In this document: positions 44,114 to 54,650 of the stretch, in pieces | Numbering within the stretch: position 1 is the stretch's first letter | Layout: each line of letters starts with the position of its first letter | Notes under the pieces: generated by a model | The model's input: only the letters and a program-made list of their open reading frames with translations | What the model was told of the DNA's origin: nothing | The model's database searches: none | Position numbers and translations under genes: made by a program | From: Calcarisporiella thermophila CBS 279.70 | Taxonomy: Eukaryota; Calcarisporiellomycota | Direction: 5' to 3' | Assembly (NCBI RefSeq): GCF_041956535.1 | Contig: NW_027192198.1 | Location: forward strand, 967,109 to 1,028,337 | DNA length: 61,229 nucleotides

Positions 44114-45579
44114 ATGCCAAGAATAATTCGGCGTGCCCCGTGGTGGCAGCGACTTTCTCCAGCAGATTGGCTTCTCTATATCCAGGAAGAGTGGGAGACA
44201 ATCGAGTGGGATGCCTTCTGGATCGCTGCAAGGTTCGTTGCTTTCTCAAAACTTGGTTTCCCTCCCTTATCTCTTAATCGTCTTCAATCGACGTGATCTA
44301 GCTGGCCTTGTGCACTCACTTTGAATGGCCTTGTTATATTTCTGAGACTATCTCACTGGTTTGATGATCCGCCCGCCAAACTACCACCGGTATTTCCTCC
44401 TAATTCCAGTAGTTACTATCAATCTTTTGACCCAAATCGCCCACCAAAGGTTGGTCGGGGATGGGATCTGCAGTTCTGGGTAATCCTTTATTCTTTTCTC
44501 ACATTCCATCCAATGGCTCAATATAGTATTAACCCTGCTTTTATGAAAAAAAAAAATAGCGGTCCTTCCTGGAGTTTGTTCTTGTGAGTTTGAGCTTCAT
44601 TAATACGGCTTATGTGTTTTTGCGATCCAAACGCTATCAGCTTCTGCAAAAAGAATTAGATGTAGGTGTTCTAGCACCCATTTTTTTAACTTTTTTTTCT
44701 CTATTCTCTGGAGTTTAAAGATAACCTTGATTTCGATTTCGACAGGAACCACCCAAGAGCCCAAACGCTCGCATTGTAGAATTCGAGCATGATCTCCCTG
44801 CTTGGTCTTTCACCATGCTTGGGCGCCTACTCTACCCTATCTACCGCCGATACTGGCCCTTCCGTAAGGGGACTGTTCCTCGCAGCCGCCAAATCTGGGA
44901 ACTAGTTATCTGGGATCCTCCGCTGTTTGGCCTCTCTATCTTTTGCCTGTTCTCTCCGCCTCAGGTCCTAATCCTACATTTCATGGACTCCAATAATTGG
45001 AGGGTGCTACTACCTTGTTCGGTTCTAGTAGGATTCCAGACTTGGAGGGTCGTGGAAACCTATCGCACCCACCTAAAGGATAAGGAGATAGTTTTCGGAC
45101 AAGTGCTGCATGAATACAACACCAGCCTGGTGAATCCACGCCTATTCGTCAGGAAGCATGACCAAGCGGTGGGGTCAGATATGGGTGTGGGGACTGACGA
45201 TGGCTTTCTAGCTGGGAGTGAAGAGGAGAGTGCCTATCCCCTAGAGGATTTGAACGGCCACACAAATACTAGTAAATGGACACGGGCGTCTCCACTGGCG
45301 ACCACGGTCTCTTCAATCGGGGATAGAGCATCCCCGGCTACACCAAAACGCAGGCTTCATGAAGGAATAGCTGCTTCATCCAAGTCGCCTTCCTTTGCTA
45401 CGCCCCCAACTACAAACTTCTCAACGCCCATCTTTTCTTCATCCACCCTATCTCCCGCACGATTCTCGAGCGAAAAATCCTCGATCACGGATACAATAGA
45501 CTCTCCGTATAAAGATCAGGAGAATGTTTTCCAGCGGCGACAGAGAAAATCGGGGAGGAAAGTATCCACACGATGGTGA
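44114..45579 (+). CDS. probable Nur1/Mug154-type nuclear-envelope protein (DUF2418)
   Basis: Four exons: 44114-44232, 44302-44479, 44560-44661 and 44746-45579 (410 aa). Hydrophobic segments are encoded at the end of exon 1/start of exon 2, in exon 3 (FLEFVLVSLSFINTAYVF) and twice in exon 4 (ELVIWDPPLFGLSIFCLFSPPQVLIL, NWRVLLPCSVLVGF). The block ETYRTHLKDKEIVFGQVLHEYNTSLVNPRLFVRKHD resembles the Nur1 family signature. The C-terminal ~130 residues are Ser/Thr-rich. In yeasts Nur1 sits at the inner nuclear membrane with Lem2 and anchors silent chromatin/rDNA. Family assignment is by memory of that block and is less certain than most here. Intron 1 has a GTTCGT donor. Confidence 0.65.
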
Positions 45580-45960
45580 TTAGAGATTTGCAATTTATTT
45601 TTAAAATATAATAAACATAATTCATTTTTAATATTGCATATACTTTCACCAGCTTGATGCTCCTTCTATCATGATGAAAGGAACGCTTTTGTTTTTTGAA
45701 CTCGGACTCTTCACCTGCTGGTTTATGTACTTGCTTTTTTTTTTTCTCATCACAAGTTACTATATTTACAAAAATATAAAAAAAAATGTATGCATCCACG
45801 AAATTTGATGTGCAATTGAAGCAGGTCGAAGTAGATGCAAGCAGCTACAGTGAATATATATTTATTTTTTTTTTTTAAATAGCAAAATTCCAATTGATCC
45901 TTATCAAGGATCTCCATTTTTTATACGAATCAAGAATCAAGACGAATCAGTAGAAAACTC

Positions 45961-46586
45961 TTAGTTGTTCCCCTTGGGGGCCTCCTTGTATGAAATGGCG
46001 GCCTCTTCACCCATAGCATATTGCACGGTAATGAGAAGCTCCTTTCCATCATCGAAATCGGCCTGGATTTTGTCGCCAAGATCCCCTTCGGGCAGTTTTA
46101 CATCATCCTTGGTATTGCCTTCTTGATCCATCAAAGAAAGGAAACCACCATCAATGTCGATGAGGGTGTACTCAGCACGCTTCACATTGGGAACTTCCAT
46201 GTTGTGAGTCGAGGGGGAGATATCTACACGGAAGATTATAGATTCAGAATCATCCCTATCATTTTCCATCCTCAACTTCGAAACTCACCCTCATATTTTC
46301 TACCAGTGAAAATGTCGATACCAACAAGGTTAACTTTAGCGTGACCGTGCTTACCCGTCTTCGAAGTCGACATATCGACAATCTTGCACGGACGATTCTT
46401 GATCACCACGTAACCATTTTTGCGCAGAGCAGAGCACTGCATCGGGACTATATATCGTGAGTAAAAAATTGCCTCAGGAACTTGGTCGGAGGAATAATGC
46501 AATTACAAAAAAAAAATATAGAACTTACAGGTTTCAGAGGCACCGGCGGAGGCCGACTCAAAATCGTGATCGTGTTCGTCGCTCAT
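45961..46586 (-). CDS. translation factor eIF5A
   Basis: Three exons in transcript order: 46586-46529, 46447-46289 and 46223-45961 (159 aa). The hypusine loop [13 protein letters not shown] is intact, with the Lys of GKHG modified by deoxyhypusine synthase/hydroxylase. It is preceded by [22 protein letters not shown] and followed by [21 protein letters not shown] and the OB-fold C-terminus. It promotes elongation through poorly translated motifs such as polyproline; several proline-run proteins in this window would be plausible clients (inference). The acidic N-terminus [10 protein letters not shown] is typical. Confidence 0.97.
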
Positions 46587-47327
46587 GATTAAATGGAGTG
46601 TTTGATTAGATCAACTATTCAAAGACAAAAAAAAAAGTAGGAAGAAAAGAAGTGGATGACAAAAACACAAACAAAAACAAAATAAATCTGAACTTATGAA
46701 CCATCGCATCCCTCTTTCATAAAAAATTAAACTGCGCCATAAAGTGTGACGAGAGCATTTCGAGGGTGCTTCGTTATTATCCAGAACCTATCTCTATTTA
46801 CAAATCTGGAAATAATGAAAATATCCCTCTGATGTTTTTGAAACAAGAACGGGATGACATATCAGTTAGTGATATCAATCACAATAATTGCCTAAGAGCA
46901 GCAAAAGAAATTCTGCATATTTATTACCTAAATTCCCATTGCTGTTTTCCTCCTTTTATTATTCCTGATTAACTGCAACTGAATCAAGAAATGAATCAAC
47001 TCTAACGAATTCAAAAAAGAAACGCCAGTTATTTACAAACATGTTGATTCCCTCTTCGTCCATTGCTGCGATCGGGGGGAATTTGGTGCATCGGCATGCA
47101 GCAGTTTACAGATTTTTTAGATTTCTAAGAATGCATTTGTGAATAAATTTAGGAATATTAATCAATGTCTAATTAATTGCTTTCGCATTTCTAACCCTCA
47201 GTTGAAAACGTATATTTTGCGCCCCTGTAATCCTCCATCCCTTTTTTTCTAATTTTTTTTTCCATCGTTTCGAATAGGCTAGTTTTCTTCCCTTTTCATT
47301 AAAAAAAAAAATCGTTGCCGTTGCACC
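46587..47327. promoter_or_regulatory. divergent upstream region of eIF5A and the fasciclin gene
   Basis: 741 bp between two start codons on opposite strands, with A- and T-rich tracts at both ends (46626-46636, 47299-47310). No gene is supported within it. Confidence 0.5.
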
Positions 47328-48512
47328 ATGTTAGGGCTTAAGACCTTGGTTACTGTTGCTACTCTCTTCTTGGCGGACCTTGTTTCCTGCCAACAACCGC
47401 AGACCCAGCCGCGACCCCTTCTCGATGTATTGAAGGAAAATGCGGAGACCGCTGCGCTGGCAACCCTCCTCTCAAACCCTCAGTACGCTCAACTTGCAGG
47501 CTTCTTCAATAATACTGGTAGCAATAACACTCTTATCGCCCCGAGTACGACGGCACTCGGTACAGCTATGCAAGCTGATTTGGGCAAACTACAAGCATCG
47601 GATAACACCACCGACATGATTTCAGCCTTTCTTAGAGTACGTAAACAGTATTTGTGCACGGCACAGTAACGGCTTTCAGTCTGCCACACTAATGCCCCTA
47701 CCCGGCAATGTTTCTTCTTTTTTTTTTCCTTTTAGTACCATATCGTTGAAGGAGGTGTTCGTACTACAAGTCTTAGCAACGGTGTAACTATCCGGAAAAC
47801 ACAACTCAAGGGCAAGCCGTTCGTAAACCTTCCTAACGATGGGGCCCAGGTCGTTGCCTTTATCAAGGATGAATTGGGTGTTAGTGTCAGCTATGGTGTT
47901 GATAAGGCTAGAATTGTCCAGAGCGATCTTGAGACTAGCTCAGGTGTCGTGCAAGTCGTTGACAAAGTTTTGATGATTCCGCAAAATGTTTCCACTACTG
48001 CCGCGCTGGCCAAGAATGAGGCATTCGTTAAGGCAATCACTGAGAAGAATCTCTCATCCGTCATTAACACTCTTGAAGGCGTGACGGTGTTTGTTCCGAC
48101 CAATGAAGCCCTTAGCAAAGTCTTAAACAGCTCCTCCACCATGAATGACACAGTAGTTGCGAATCTGCTCAAGTACCACGTTATTCATCCCCAGGTGTAC
48201 TATTCGCCAGACCTGACCAACAACACTAACATCACAACTGTGCAGGGAGGAAGCCTGACCGTCATTAACCAAGACAACAAAGTGATTCTGCGTGACGCCA
48301 ACAACAACCAAGTTAATGTTGTTATGCCCAACCTAATCACCTCTAATGGTGTTATTCATGTGATTGATGGAGTGTTGACTCCTCCTCCGAACATGATCAA
48401 CACCACCATCCCTGGCACAACTGGAGCACGCTCTGGGGCATCCAACGTTGCAATTGGATCTGCTACCCTAGGACTTTCTGCGTTCATGACGCTCCTTGTT
48501 CTTCTGCTCTAA
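47328..48512 (+). CDS. GPI-anchored protein with two fasciclin (FAS1) domains
   Basis: Two exons: 47328-47636 and 47736-48512 (361 aa). A signal peptide (1-21, ending LVSC) is followed by a first FAS1 repeat (about 27-180, with TLIAPSTTAL and YHIVEGGVRT) and a second (about 190-320, with VTVFVPTNEAL and LLKYHVIHPQVYY, ending NGVIHVIDGVL). Many Asn-x-Ser/Thr glycosylation sites are present. A small-residue segment (TTGARSGAS) and a C-terminal hydrophobic stretch ending LLVLLL fit a GPI signal. FAS1 proteins of this layout are cell-surface adhesion or wall proteins in fungi; a specific role is not shown. Confidence 0.88.
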
Positions 48513-48940
48513 CTCACGTAATATGGTGTGCATTGTTCCATACGATACCAATATCAACGATCGAATACGCTCGTTTCTTCAACTGTCTCTTAATTTTTTT
48601 TCTGCTTACATTTTTGTAGTTGCTAATATCGACTTATTTAGTGGATAAATACTAATAGCTTAATAAACGATTTTATGAATAAACTGGAATATTCTCGTGA
48701 ACCCGTAGCCAGAAGCCATGTGCGAAATTCGAACTCAAAACCTGCATGTTGCTCCAACCCTCCTTCTCTAGATAACTCATATGCGGCGGATGTTGAGCCA
48801 ACCATATTCCCCTTTGGACACAAATACTTGCACCCCTTTGTTTTACTTTTTTTATAATTATGAAAGAATGTCATATAAATATGCATTGCAAGGAAACTTT
48901 TTGGCCACAAGTACCTGTGTCCGGTAACAGGTAAGAGGGC
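48513..48940. other. intergenic left of the second retroelement stack
   Basis: 3' flank of the fasciclin gene. At about 48712-48788 the minus strand resembles a decayed tRNA or tRNA-derived SINE head (B-box-like AGTTCGAATT and a few pairing end bases), too degenerate to call. Confidence 0.4.
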
Positions 48941-48943
48941 AAC

Positions 48944-48992
48944 TTTTTTTTTACCTTTAATAGTGCGAGAACTTGCACCCAGTGGCTTAATC
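48944..48992 (-). mobile_element. family X retroelement 3' end, fragment 1
   Basis: Read on the minus strand: an A9 tail (T9 at 48944-48952) preceded by a stem-loop, GTGC (48963-48966), loop GAGAACTT, GCAC (48975-48978). The same loop and flanking CC(A)C(A/T)GG-type context occur at 50142-50161 and 51737-51756. No coding part or clear duplication is seen. Confidence 0.6.
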
Positions 48993-48993
48993 C

Positions 48994-49748
48994 TTTTTTT
49001 TGTTTGTTTGTTTTAACAAGTACCTTAATTGAAAAGTATACTATCCTGTTAAAAAAGGAATTAGCTTTTACGTCAAAATCACTCAGGTAATGCACCTGAC
49101 CTATCTCGAAGGAACTGGGAGTTGGAAGAAAGAGAGAGAGAGAGAGAAGAAAAAAAGAATAGCATAGAGGAAAAGAAGGGGAGAAAAGAAAAAAGTAAAT
49201 AGAAAGAAAAATTAGAAATAAAAAGGAACAAAAGAAAAAAAAATAAAAAACGGATATATGTGAGGAGGGATATTAAAGTAGTGTACAACAGCTTTAGGAT
49301 ACACCGTTTATGTACATGAATAGTAGATAAGACAACAGTAAAAGGAGAAAAGTGCGAAAAAGGAAATGATATTGATATTCAGCATTGGGAGGTTGGGCGC
49401 GGTACTCAAGACGGAGTTGAGACTGAGATTTGGTGTTCAGAGGTATCCTGGGTAAAGATCACGGATTCATATCTGATATTCAACCAGTTTCCCCTTGACC
49501 ATTTATCGATGAAGTCTTTTCCCGATTCTGTTTCATCGCTGTCCACCACTCGGACTTTACTCCTCGCTGTAGTTCGTGGTCAAATTGGTTGGTCATGGCT
49601 ACCGGATTGGGCTGGGCATCGTCTAGTACTAATTCAAGTCTCGAGCGGTATATAATCCACAAGGTTATGTCATGGCTCAGAGCAACCACTTCGTTGAAGC
49701 GTTGGTCTATTTGTTTCGGGTATTCCTAGGAAACGCCTTTGCAAGTGC
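48994..49748 (-). mobile_element. family Y non-LTR element, 3' part with ORF tail
   Basis: Minus-oriented. An A-tail (T8 at 48994-49001) is followed by a 3' untranslated region with a stem-loop TCAGGT (49083-49088)/ACCTGA (49094-49099), a purine-rich stretch, and a C-terminal coding fragment at 49480-49725. The right border is placed at the TTGCGAGTGGGCGAC repeat, but a matching left duplication was not found, so two insertions may be merged here. Confidence 0.55.
49480..49725 (-). pseudogene. LINE ORF C-terminal fragment
   Basis: Minus-strand frame of about 81 codons, stop at 49480-49482 and in-frame stop upstream at 49726. The core NEVVALSHDITLWIIYRSRLELVLDD has the same layout as the tail of the retrotransposon ORF at 19727 (HxxxxxLWxIxRxR). 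It lacks any enzymatic domain. Confidence 0.6.
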
Positions 49749-49763
49749 TTGCGAGTGGGCGAC

Positions 49764-50109
49764 TTTTTTCAACAAAGGAAGCTTTTTATTGAAAATTTTC
49801 CTGTACAGTTAAAACGGTAGGGTAACTTCTAAGTCAAAATCACCTGGGTACTGCTCCCAGCCTATCTTGAAGCGGTTTGCAAATAAGAAAATAGATTGAT
49901 TGTTAGAGTTTGTTGATTTGAATGCTTGAGTATATAAGATAATGAAATGTAGATAGATAATTTTTCTTTACTCTCGCATACCGTTTGATATGCAGAGAGC
50001 AAAGGTGCTGAAAGAGAATGACATTTACTGTCGCTGTAATATATATCTAAGCTCATGTTCAATTGGGACTACTGGCCGCTTTTGCCTTAGGGAGGCTCTT
50101 GGTTTTTGA
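49764..50109 (-). mobile_element. family Y retroelement 3' fragment (stack member A)
   Basis: 346 bp between duplications, with the A-tail at left (T6 at 49764-49769). It shares GTCAAAATCAC and CCTATCT-GAAG blocks and an ATTGAAAA segment with the fragment at 48994. The stem-loop CTGGG (49844-49848)/CCCAG (49856-49860) lies at the position of TCAGGT/ACCTGA in the other copy, with changed but still pairing bases. No open frame. Confidence 0.75.
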
Positions 50110-50124
50110 TTGCGAGTGGGCGAC

Positions 50125-50470
50125 TTTTTTTTTTCCTCTTAGGACGCGAGAACTTGCGTCCTGTGGTTTATTTAATATATATTACAAATGTGAGATGCGC
50201 TTCCGAACAAGCTTATTAAGTACTAGAAGAAATTGGGGTATAATTTAAAGAGTTCCGTGCTTGAAAATGTCGGATTAAGTGTCCTTGGCTTCCTCGAAAT
50301 CGAAGGCTACTTCTTGGCTGTCATCGATCTGGATTAGCGAGCTCTTCCCCCATTTTAGCCTGAAGCTTTCCTCGTCTTTTTTCCTCTGTGCCTGTATCCA
50401 TTGTCCTTTGATTGCTATGATAAGATCTGACAAAAAGATACACTTGAATGTGATATCCTCGTGTTCTTGG
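50125..50470 (-). mobile_element. family X non-LTR element 3' part (stack member B)
   Basis: 346 bp between duplications. The A10 tail (T10 at 50125-50134) is preceded, in element sense, by the stem-loop GGACGC (50142-50147)/GCGTCC (50156-50161) with loop GAGAACTT. A C-terminal coding fragment lies at 50275-50470. Confidence 0.8.
50275..50470 (-). pseudogene. LINE ORF C-terminal fragment
   Basis: Minus-strand frame of 64 codons from the truncated 5' end to a TAA at 50275-50277: FLSDLIIAIKGQWIQAQRKK, then KWGKSSLIQI and an acidic end. It has no recognisable enzymatic domain. It is placed as a LINE ORF tail because it lies at the right distance from an A-tail within a duplication-bounded insertion. 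Confidence 0.6.
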
Positions 50471-50487
50471 TTGCGAGTGGGCGACCG

Positions 50488-50804
50488 GATTTTTTTTTTT
50501 GATCAATCAACGGAGACTTTTATTAGTTTCCGTAGCTTACAAGAGTTTAATGATTACAATGAAATAAGAAAGGGAGGAATAAAGGAGTGGAGATATAGTT
50601 AGGTGGCAAGGTGGAACTTAGATTTTGACAATTTATGTTAGCCCAGAAAGGGAGAGAAGAGAAGAAAGTAAAGAAACGCAAGGGGGTAAGGATATAGAGA
50701 AGGTGATAAACGTGGAGTATGGGAATAAAGGGTAGCTTAGATGTATATAGTGATCGGGTATTTGGTGAAAGATATGAAGTAAGGAGGAGGGGAGGTGGTA
50801 AAGA
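50488..50804 (-). mobile_element. retroelement 3' fragment (stack member C, nearest tRNA-Lys)
   Basis: 317 bp. A-tail at left (T-tract about 50490-50500), then the stem-loop CGGAGAC (50511-50517)/GTTTCCG (50526-50532). Its 3' end (element sense: TAAACTCTTGTAAG...AATAAAAGTCTCCG...GAT-CAA) resembles that of copy 1 at 20620-20667. A short direct repeat GGGCGACCG lies at 50479-50487 and 50805-50813. The right repeat ends 66 bp before the tRNA-Lys gene. The remainder is purine-rich. Confidence 0.65.
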
Positions 50805-50879
50805 GGGCGACCGAGAGCTATTATTGGTTATGGAATAAAATTATTCAAATATGATTTTCTAAACTCTATTTCAACGTTA

Positions 50880-50952
50880 GCCCGGCTAGCTCAATCGGTA
50901 GAGCGTGAGACTCTTAATCTCAAGGTTGTGGGTTCGACCCCCACGTTGGGCG
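50880..50952 (+). tRNA. tRNA-Lys (anticodon CUU)
   Basis: Intronless 73-nt tRNA, identical to those at 19560 and 61033 but on the plus strand. Anticodon loop CTCTTAA, A box TAGCTCAATCGG, B box GGTTCGACC. A T-run follows at 50956-50960 (terminator for RNA polymerase III). Confidence 0.97.
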
Positions 50953-52154
50953 CTATTTTTTCATTTTTGGCAATAGAATAATTGCTTTATCAAACATTTC
51001 TATCAATAGAGTATTCGACTTTGATAATATTTTTTTATTGAGAGAATCATTGTTAAAAAGTATCCTATTCAATAAAAATGAATGATGCCAGATGTTTATC
51101 GTTTAGAGAATAAAGAAGAAAATAGGTGATAAAATAACCACTACAATATATTCTTGAGGGATTAGAGAAATATAGAAGGAAAAAAAGAGAAAAGAAATCA
51201 GTTACAAAAAGAAAAAAAAATAAAGATGAAAATAACAGCTCTGTATTTATATATAGGGTAAGAGGAATGTCAACTATAATTATTATAAAAAAATTAAAAG
51301 TCTATATATTTCAATATTTCATAGTGATAGAATAATTAGGATATTGGATGGAGAAGTTCAGGATTCCAAATATTTGTAGTCTAGCTTCTCTAACCTAACG
51401 TGCGAATCCTCTTTTTATTATCCTTTGAGGAGATGGACTGCTATTCGATTCTCCCAATTCTGTGCAGTTCGTATTCTAGCTACATCTTTCGTTTAGTTGA
51501 ATTTATTACTTCTATATTATAGACTCGAAACTAACTTTCAAAGCATAATACTTCATTTTGGGAGCAAAATAAAAATATTTTCAAGTAATAGCTTTGAGTA
51601 TAAACAATTACATTAGTTTTCCTGATAGGCAGAACCATGTGTGGGATATCAGTTAAATAATATTATAAGAGATAACATTACAGGTATAATTTTTTGAAAT
51701 ACACCATCTGAGTTAAAACCTTTTTTTTTCCTATAGGGACGCGAGAAATTGCGTCCTGTGGTTGAGTTAAAACGATTCGAGGAAGAGCCAATTGAGCCAG
51801 GATTCCCAGGACACGGAAATATTAGGCGTGTCAGCATGAGTTCTTAGAGTTGAGTAATAGTGACTTTCCGAAATGTCGTATTTGATTAGGATTCGGAAAC
51901 TAGGGTGATTGAGGTACTAAAGTACTTTAACAAGGATTACAAGTAGTAGACTAGATTCGTATCACTTAGGAATCGAAATGTATCCCTCATCTAGCGATCT
52001 ATTCCCACGAGCTACGTCATCATTAAAACGAAACCTCTATTATCACATTCATTTTCACACCTGTTCAAAGCAAATTTTTCTATATATCGGCAAGAGAGAA
52101 TATATTTTTGAATTAGCCCTTTGTCTTCAAACACACATCAATAAACTCCTGAAA
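50953..52154. other. AT-rich intergenic region right of tRNA-Lys
   Basis: Very AT-rich, with A-tracts around 51180-51230. It contains one tiny retroelement insertion at 51720. Open frames are short and unconvincing. Confidence 0.5.
51709..51773 (-). mobile_element. 43-bp family X micro-insertion with 11-bp duplication
   Basis: Direct repeats TGAGTTAAAAC at 51709-51719 and 51763-51773 bracket 43 bp made only of an A-tail (T-tract from 51721) and the family X stem-loop GGACGC (51737-51742)/GCGTCC (51751-51756), loop GAGAAATT. This is an extreme 5' truncation. Confidence 0.8.
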
Positions 52155-54138
52155 ATGTCGTTTTTCGGTAGATTACCGAAACGCGTCCCATCTATTACTC
52201 CTTCTCTTCGTTTGCGACTACCACTAACTCAGCGACTACCATGTCGAAACCATTTCATCCCCACATATCGGCTTCAAGCTTCTCGCACATTCACTACTGC
52301 AGCCCCTCGTCATCTCGCTGCAGTCACACCGGACACCGAAGTTGATCCACGCCTCACCGCTGAACGCTTTGTTGATGAGACTGATGTTGTAATTGTAGGT
52401 GCTGGCCCCGCTGGGCTGGCTGCGGCTATTCGATTGAAACAATTGGCAAATGCTGAGAACAAGGAAATCCGTGTTGTAGTATTAGAAAAAGCTGGTGAAG
52501 TTGGAGCACATACTTTAAGTGGGGCTGTGCTTGAGCCTAGAGCACTTAATGAGTTGATTCCAGATTGGAAAGAGAGAGAGGTGAGTGCTTAATCTTTGAA
52601 TGCTGCTATATTTTATTCTAATATCTGCTATTATGAGTTAGGCCCCGTTAAATCAACCGGCTCTCCACGATAAAATGCGATTTTTAACTTCGAAATATGC
52701 GATTCCACTTCCACATCCGCCTCAAATGAATAACACAGGAAATTATATTGTTAGCCTTAGCAATTTTGTTAAATGGTTGGGACAACAGGCCGAAGAGATT
52801 GGTGTCGAGGTCTTCCCGGGCTTTGCGGCGACAGAAGTATTGTATGACGAACAAGGTGCAGTGAAGGGAATTGCAACAAATGACATGGGAATAGATAAAA
52901 GTGGGAAGCCAAAGGTATATTCCAGCATTTTTTTTTCCTTTGTAAAAATTACTTATTTGAATCCGTTTTTGACTTAGGATCATTTTGAGCGCGGAATGGA
53001 GTTCCACTCCAAAGTCACTTTACTTGCTGAAGGCTGCCATGGTTCGCTTACCAAGTGGCTCGCCCGCAAATATAATCTCCGTGCAAATTGCGAACCCCAG
53101 ACATATGGTATCGGACTCAAGGAGGTGTGGGAGATTGACTCAGCTAAACACGAGCCCGGTCTGGTTGTCCACACGCTCGGCTATCCTCTCGATCGGATGA
53201 CCTATGGAGGAGGTTTTATGTATCACATGGAAAATAATCTTGTTTCTCTTGGGCTAGTAGTTGGTCTAGATTATCAGAACCCCTATTTGTCTCCTTATAA
53301 GGAGTTCCAGCGGTATAAAAGCCATCCTTTCCTCCGCAAGTATTTGGAAGGTGGCAAATGCATCTCTTATGGGGCCAGAGCCTTAAATGAGGGAGGGTAT
53401 CAATCGATTCCTCAGCTTGCATTCCCAGGAGGAGCCTTAATCGGGGCAACCGCTGGATTCATGAATGTGCCAAAAATTAAAGGTACTCATACAGCAATGA
53501 AATCCGGGATGCTTGCTGCAGAATCAGCCTTCCGTGCTCTTAATTCGAGCGGAGATGTCAGTGGCCCAGTCATGCTTGAAGATTATGAGAAAAATCTACG
53601 TGAGTCTTGGGTGGCGAAGGAGCTTTGGGAGATTCGCAATGTGCGCCCGTCTTTCCACACGTCCCTCGGTTTATATGGTGGAATGATGTGGTCGGGTATT
53701 GACACCCTTATTCTGAAAGGGAAAGTTCCTTTCACTTTCCATCATAAAGGCCCAGATTATGCCCAACTCAAGCCCGCGAGTCAATTTAAACCTATCGATT
53801 ACCCCAAGCCTGACGGTGTCATTACATTCGACTTGCTTGAGTCTGTATCGCGAACGGGAACCAACCATGAGGAGGATCAGCCTGTGCACCTGCAAGTTGC
53901 GGATAAACGTCGTGCAGTGGAGAGGAACCTTAATGTGTATGCTGGGCCTGAATCCCGATTCTGCCCTGCTGGAGTGTATGAGTTTGTGGAGGATGAGTCA
54001 AATCCGGGCGAAATGCGTTTGCAGATTAACGCGCAAAATTGCATACACTGTAAGACGTGCGATATCAAGGATGTTAGCCAAGGAATTAATTGGGTACCAC
54101 CACAGGGTGGAGAGGGACCTAAATACGTTCTGACTTAA
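52155..54138 (+). CDS. CIR2: electron-transfer flavoprotein:ubiquinone oxidoreductase
   Basis: Three exons: 52155-52580, 52642-52914 and 52978-54138 (619 aa). An Arg/Ser-rich mitochondrial presequence (~1-55) precedes the FAD-binding [17 protein letters not shown]. Then come [55 protein letters not shown] (FAD/ubiquinone domains) and the 4Fe-4S ligands [10 protein letters not shown] plus [12 protein letters not shown] near the C-terminus, ending [10 protein letters not shown]. The inner-membrane enzyme passes electrons from ETF (fatty-acid and amino-acid oxidation) to ubiquinone. Length and motifs are complete. Confidence 0.96.
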
Positions 54139-54650
54139 CTGATCTTTTAATAGTATTGAATGGTATTTTTTCTCTGATCATGGCCAGCATTCACTATGGT
54201 CTATATATTATCCTCCCTACTCTCCTTTTTTTATCATGTAAACTCTCTACAAAATGCAAAGGTGGAATCACCTTATAAAAAACGATTCTCTAACTCTTGA
54301 AATTTTAGTTGAAGTTATTGAGTTATCCTAAAGATTCCTCCAATTTTTCTAACACAAGCACCCATTTTTGAATGATTTTTCTCAGGCTTTTTCGCAAATT
54401 TGATAGTAATCTTATAAATGTTTTGTTTCTGCATTAGCAAAGGGTATCATTATTATAAGAAGAGGCATAGTGATTCTTTATAATATAAATATAAAGATTG
54501 CATATTATGCAATCCAACTACACAATCCCCGTACTTCACTTTTCATGGCTTAGGCCGATGACGTCGAAACCCTGCTCTATTCAATCTCGGCCATAGTTGT
54601 GCGTTCACGAATATTATCCTAAGGAATCATATAGATTACGCTTGTTTATA
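54139..54650. other. intergenic
   Basis: AT-rich spacer between ETF-QO and the Ost3/6 gene. The frame is open upstream of 54651 for 18 codons without an ATG and is not counted. No other feature. Confidence 0.55.

Larger units (their letters stand above)
49749..50485. repeat. three copies of one target-site duplication
   Basis: TTGCGAGTGGGCGAC occurs at 49749-49763, 50110-50124 and 50471-50485. The first two are directly followed by T-tracts, and the third by CGGA and a T-tract, so each marks the tail of a separate minus-oriented insertion. This is the same stacked layout as at 19709-21039. Confidence 0.85.
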
